9,696 nucleotides of DNA from Verrucomicrobiota bacterium (lineage in GTDB: Bacteria; Verrucomicrobiota; Verrucomicrobiia; Limisphaerales; UBA11358): contig JAJPKI010000017.1 in NCBI GenBank assembly GCA_021323835.1, forward strand, positions 1-9,696. The letters are read 5' to 3'. Positions 7,201 to 9,696 of the stretch are shown piece after piece. Position numbers and translations under genes: made by a program. The notes under the pieces were generated by a model. That model was given only the letters and a program-made list of their open reading frames with translations, was not told the origin of the DNA and searched no databases. How positions within the stretch are numbered: the stretch's first letter is position 1; each line of letters starts with the position of its first letter.

Positions 7201-8989
7201 CCAGTTTGGGCGTTGGCTCGACTTGAATATCGAAATCCAAAGGCCGGAAACTCGTTTTTCTATGACGGTTTTTCGTGCTGGGCCAAGTGAAAGCGATAGG
7301 CTTTGCTTGACCTTTTTCTTTATCCCAAATTTTCCCCAATTCTTCTTTGGCCTCGCCGTAAAGCACCCACCAACGCACAAAATTTTTCGGATGATGCGGT
7401 TGCATATCGCTCCACCTGTCCAGCCATAACGGATGAAATTCTTCTTCGCAAAGTTCTTTGAAGAGCGCTCCGCTACCAAAGCCGCCGCCACTTCCTTCGC
7501 GGGCTGTTTCAATCGCGGCAAGCAATTTGTCTTCGTCAATCTGCTCGCTATCCTTTTTTGCAATCCGCAAAAAATCTTGCCGGAGGTCTGCCCAGCCACC
7601 GATAGTTGCGCGGCGCATTCCGTAGCCGATAGCTCCACCCAATTTGCCGAGAAGTTTTTCCATCAAAGCCTCGCGCGGGTCGCCCTGAATTTCCAATTTT
7701 AGCGCGTCAACTTTTTGCTTTCTTTCGGCTTTCAATTTTTCCCGCTCGTCTGTCCGAAGTGTGTATTTGAATACTTCTTCAGCGGCGCGCTTAAAAGCCG
7801 ACTTGTCGAAAGTCGTCCAAACCGCTGATTCGCCTATTTTTGGTTTCAAACCAAGCAAATTTGTGAAGAAGGGAAAAGCGTGACCGTATTCTTTACGAAC
7901 ATCTCCCAAAGCATCTGTAGAATCCGTCTCCTTTCGCTTTTTGATGTTTTCATAAAGTTGGCGTCTTGTTTGTGGTGATGGGGCAAACTTATATCGCAGG
8001 CAGAGCCAATACGTGCCGCTGGGTTTGAAGCTTGAACTGGCGGCTGTGTAAGCAAAGCTCGCGCGCCGCGCGGCGTCATTGCCTATTTCAAAAAGTTTGG
8101 CGGCTTCTTTGTCAAATTTAACCTGCGGTGTTGTGTCATCTTTCGGACTGGCGTATCGAGTTAGGGCATCGGCAACTGTCGCTGGCGGTTTTTCCCAGAT
8201 TGAATTTTTATTGTCGGGGTCTGTGACCGCAAATGCTTTGCCATAATCTTTTAACGCAGCTTCGCCTCGGAAGATTTTGGCTGGCGTATTGAAGCAGTGA
8301 TCCAATTTCAGTTCTGCTGAAAATTTAGCGTCATCAAAATCAGATCGAACGGTCGGTTCGATGGCAGATTTCAGTATGTCAGCGATTTTCAACCAATAAG
8401 CATTATTGTTGGCAATAACTTTTGCTCCGCCTTGCTTTGAATCAGGAAAGGCAAGGCGCTGCAACCAGTTGTTCGCAAATTTTGCCATGTCAGACAACGA
8501 AGCCTTTTGCTTGGCATCTTTTCCTTTGCCTTGCTTTTTGGTTTGAGTCGCTGTCTTCCCAATCTGCTTGTAGATTTTCACCAGCGAAGAAATATCGTCT
8601 GCAAGTTTTTTGCCAGTGGGAGATTTTGCATAAACGAGTTCCAATAATTTTTCTGTTGGTTGGTCGCCAAGTTTGGTCTGCCCAAAATATTTTGCTCCCA
8701 ATTGCCGCGCGATAATTTCCGTTCCTTCCAACATTGTCGGGGAATATAGAAACTCCCACATTCGGTTGATCGGCTCTCCGTTTTCTCGCTCGTTTTTGAC
8801 CAGCCCAATCAGGCAAAGAATGTAATAGCACACGGCGTCTTGAAACAATTCATGCGTGATTTTAAGGGCGCGACAAGTGTTCTCGTGGTGAAGCCTGAAT
8901 TCCTTGCTCGTCTTAGCGGCTTTTCGTGTCTTGTGATTTGCCGCCGTTTCTTCAACCAAAACTTCGTAGCTGCGATAAATAGCACCCAT
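4289..8989 (-). CDS. cas12b: Cas12b (C2c1), type V-B effector nuclease, unusually large
   Basis: This 1566-residue protein is the RNA-guided DNA endonuclease of the locus. The three RuvC motifs are intact: RuvC-I SVDLGVRYAG (Asp802), RuvC-II VLEDLSRYR (Glu1262) and RuvC-III NADIGAAVNI (Asp1404). After RuvC-II come ENSQLMEWSHRAIIGKL and SSRFCSRTGVPGIRC, which closely match the Alicyclobacillus Cas12b stretch around its Glu848 and set it apart from Cas12a. The N-terminal helices (about 35-65, HELFQDAVCYYILCLIGLV) fit the family's first domain. Against the Alicyclobacillus enzyme (1129 aa; D570, E848, D977) there are about 230 extra residues before RuvC-I and 180 between RuvC-I and RuvC-II, while the rest is of similar length. 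Lysine-rich (about 145-163 and 1020-1056) and acidic (about 1456-1487) low-complexity stretches look like surface insertions. The frame is unbroken. The start at 8989 has no clear Shine-Dalgarno. By family, it needs a tracrRNA and a 5' T-rich PAM. Confidence 0.95.
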   Translation of the reverse strand: MGAIYRSYEVLVEETAANHKTRKAAKTSKEFRLHHENTCRALKITHELFQDAVCYYILCLIGLVKNERENGEPINRMWEFLYSPTMLEGTEIIARQLGAKYFGQTKLGDQPTEKLLELVYAKSPTGKKLADDISSLVKIYKQIGKTATQTKKQGKGKDAKQKASLSDMAKFANNWLQRLAFPDSKQGGAKVIANNNAYWLKIADILKSAIEPTVRSDFDDAKFSAELKLDHCFNTPAKIFRGEAALKDYGKAFAVTDPDNKNSIWEKPPATVADALTRYASPKDDTTPQVKFDKEAAKLFEIGNDAARRASFAYTAASSSFKPSGTYWLCLRYKFAPSPQTRRQLYENIKKRKETDSTDALGDVRKEYGHAFPFFTNLLGLKPKIGESAVWTTFDKSAFKRAAEEVFKYTLRTDEREKLKAERKQKVDALKLEIQGDPREALMEKLLGKLGGAIGYGMRRATIGGWADLRQDFLRIAKKDSEQIDEDKLLAAIETAREGSGGGFGSGALFKELCEEEFHPLWLDRWSDMQPHHPKNFVRWWVLYGEAKEELGKIWDKEKGQAKPIAFTWPSTKNRHRKTSFRPLDFDIQVEPTPKLDLFDREAEGREIKLVQTNATPPKMKKAANVESDTAVKLTDDAGNPLYPLTISYRRFKRDRIANAEGNTVEAEFAPPLVAVNGKETLSFHKPGNKKPLESSASLLPADKDGCWHFMFSFKLEPEMQKKLVGDVVKIDGEKSIRIVKKSGKWIGLNFRWPIDAKTEKKKTEEVAPTIGNEIEEVDAKFNPKKIWCADKFEPFHILSVDLGVRYAGAWCRGLVKIGRDSDRPNQRTISSAEHPQEIVFDAHDFGTFRLQGEDAKIWRKDKHKGFGDAPELEKCGSRGRIASEIERAEFAQLAGTVFAATKRFPIPDDPADLKFFPDLGGHLVYRLSRLLGRIRFLFKLRWQISGTKKKIGHEYKVLTGDELKQFRGEQRFNAIVSLAFIPKEDKPDETEENFMRELRLTLATDEIWSMQTYKHDGESYPLFSKVKSGHSKEEKGKAKKRKDAQKAAQSDLKKELASNNTNKWNWNALAKAADNELQNIMRTFAGENSLIGQVAHFVWPLENKRWKWNNCTHDKDGNIVQSFLERDENSSTPKRFIHGMRGLNMKRICLMQDFRQCCQSLAKLERRFYTEKDNGIEPSPVKLGDRNHEPAQAFIDKINELRDQRVNQTAHMILAEALGLELMSPAEVSIDGKSKWELKSERDLHGRYKQKKPRVAAIVLEDLSRYRTSQDRSRYENSQLMEWSHRAIIGKLQDMAQIFRVQIITVDARFSSRFCSRTGVPGIRCAQVAKSFEKEYPWKKWKDEKDSKQQPTERAKMISLAAEKLNLCNNPKATLILPMDGGPAFFPVMPHAPNKEGLEANADIGAAVNIGLRPMAHPDRLDIFPVLRTEAKGDGKLEIKNWRGSLNGTAVQTVETPARKKADEENEISAEDDKGGDEELESGKHPRLFAAVEVSGNISVPIENKCRYELPMTFDGRKVTSGGVGAAKGKDYWHRVKTLCWERIRKINAQRLRALKIEPPDEWKS

Positions 8990-9070
8990 GAGAATTAGAT
9001 TTTGATTTTTTTGTTTTTACGCTTCTGCTTGTGTGGCTAACCCAACGGTTAGCAAAATATTTTGATCTCG
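8990..9070. other. Intergenic spacer upstream of cas12b
   Basis: These 81 bases separate the helicase/nuclease stop from the cas12b start. The part next to cas12b is strongly A-rich on the coding strand, which may help translation start without a Shine-Dalgarno sequence. The cas operon promoter should lie here or in the end of the upstream gene. I could not find a well-spaced -35/-10 pair. Confidence 0.5.
9036..9053. terminator. Perfect inverted repeat, possible terminator or operator
   Basis: GCTAACC (9036-9042) and GGTTAGC (9047-9053) are perfect 7-base inverted repeats with a 4-base loop. It lies 18 bases past the stop of the helicase/nuclease gene and 46 bases before the cas12b start. 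On minus it is followed by CACACAAG and not a run of T, so it is not a standard intrinsic terminator. A regulator site for the cas operon is the alternative. Confidence 0.4.
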
Positions 9071-9696
9071 TCACGTCAGATCAATACGAACCAAGCCGCC
9101 ACCCAGGGCAAAATAGATCCAAAGCGAATCCGATTTCATTTTCATCGCGGCCAGAGCCTGACGGTAGCAATCCAATTGACCGGAATAGCCCAAGGCTTTC
9201 GCTTTCCAATCAGCTTTCTGACCTTGAAACGATTTGTAGTCTATGACCACCCAGCCATTGGCGGTTTCCAAGAGCAGATCAATAAATCCCGATACCGATT
9301 GTCCGGCCGGATTTCGAAATAAGAACGGGACTTCCACCAAGATTTGTTTCGGTTTGAATTTCTTCTCCACGTCTTCTCGAAACACGTCAACCGCTCGCAA
9401 AACATCTTCCAGCCAGACCGACTGGTCACAGCCAAATTCTTTTAGAATTCGTTCTGCTGTCGCTGCTCTTTTGGGATGATTGGGATGGGTAAACTCAGCC
9501 GCAAATATGGCGTGAATGGCATCACCCAAATCAGTGTCTTCGTCGAAGCGCCTTGAGATTTGAATGGGTGATCCAAACGTGATGATTTCAACCACCTTTG
9601 CCGAGGCAATCGGGGCTTGAGCGGAAGGAATAATCTGCGCCGGCAATTTTGGAGTCCGGTTCATGCGTTGCGGAAACCACTGATACTCGGTGTCAG
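9071..9696 (-). CDS. C-terminal part of an AddA/UvrD-like helicase-exonuclease (5' end outside window)
   Basis: The frame is open to the right edge, reading DTEYQWFPQRM before the first visible Met at 9664, so this is the end of a longer protein and not a 197-residue gene. Numbering from that Met, it has the full motif set of a RecB-family PD-(D/E)XK nuclease: His51 in LGDAIHAIF, Glu111 in EVPF, Asp129 in GFIDLLLE, Asp142-Tyr-Lys144 in VVIDYKSF, and Gln163 to Tyr167 in YSGQLDCY. This domain closes AddA and RecB proteins, which unwind and degrade broken DNA ends during recombination repair. The helicase part would lie beyond the window and is inferred only. It shares the cas strand but is separated by 81 bases containing an inverted repeat, so it is probably a chromosomal neighbour and not part of the cas operon. 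A standalone RecB-like nuclease with a different N-terminus remains possible. Confidence 0.8.
   Translation of the reverse strand, partial: DTEYQWFPQRMNRTPKLPAQIIPSAQAPIASAKVVEIITFGSPIQISRRFDEDTDLGDAIHAIFAAEFTHPNHPKRAATAERILKEFGCDQSVWLEDVLRAVDVFREDVEKKFKPKQILVEVPFLFRNPAGQSVSGFIDLLLETANGWVVIDYKSFQGQKADWKAKALGYSGQLDCYRQALAAMKMKSDSLWIYFALGGGLVRIDLT

Noticed and set aside
4289..8989. Assignment to Cas12a or another Cas12 subtype
   Set aside because: The stretch after RuvC-II and the neighbouring Cas4-Cas1 fusion match Cas12b; Cas12a has different flanking motifs and separate cas4 and cas1 genes.

Overview
The window holds a type V-B CRISPR-Cas locus: a long CRISPR array, cas2, a cas4-cas1 fusion and a very large cas12b. 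All three cas genes lie on the minus strand. At the right edge is the 3' end of a helicase/exonuclease gene on the same strand. The organism is a mid-GC bacterium. I lean to Verrucomicrobiota or another PVC-group lineage, because type V-B loci with a fused Cas4-Cas1 occur there and the repeat looks like one I recall from an Opitutaceae V-B locus. That is weak taxonomic evidence.

Layout, right to left (the transcription direction of the cas genes): 9696-9071, C-terminal RecB-family nuclease domain of an AddA/UvrD-like protein. 9070-8990, short spacer with a perfect 7-bp inverted repeat. 8989-4289, cas12b (1566 aa, all three RuvC motifs intact). 4285-2477, cas4-cas1 fusion (602 aa), 3 bases after the cas12b stop. 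2480-2190, cas2 (96 aa), whose start overlaps the cas4-cas1 stop as ATGA. 2189-1877, 313 bases without a gene but with much RNA-like structure. 1876-1, CRISPR array with 27 repeats of 36 bp (the leftmost cut by the edge) and 26 spacers of 33-38 bp.

How it works, from knowledge of the family: Cas4-Cas1 and Cas2 select, trim and integrate new spacers. Cas12b, guided by crRNA plus tracrRNA, cuts DNA next to a T-rich PAM with its single RuvC site.

The least understood part is the gene-free 1877-2189 stretch. It holds (a) a promoter-like element on the minus strand followed by about 70 bases that can fold into nested stems and have two segments complementary to the 3' end of the repeat, and (b) a 16-base repeat-like block (14/16 identity) next to a strong stem-loop. 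Either, or both together, could be the tracrRNA. The main protein novelty is the size of Cas12b, about 440 residues longer than the Alicyclobacillus enzyme. The extra length lies mainly before RuvC-I and between RuvC-I and RuvC-II.
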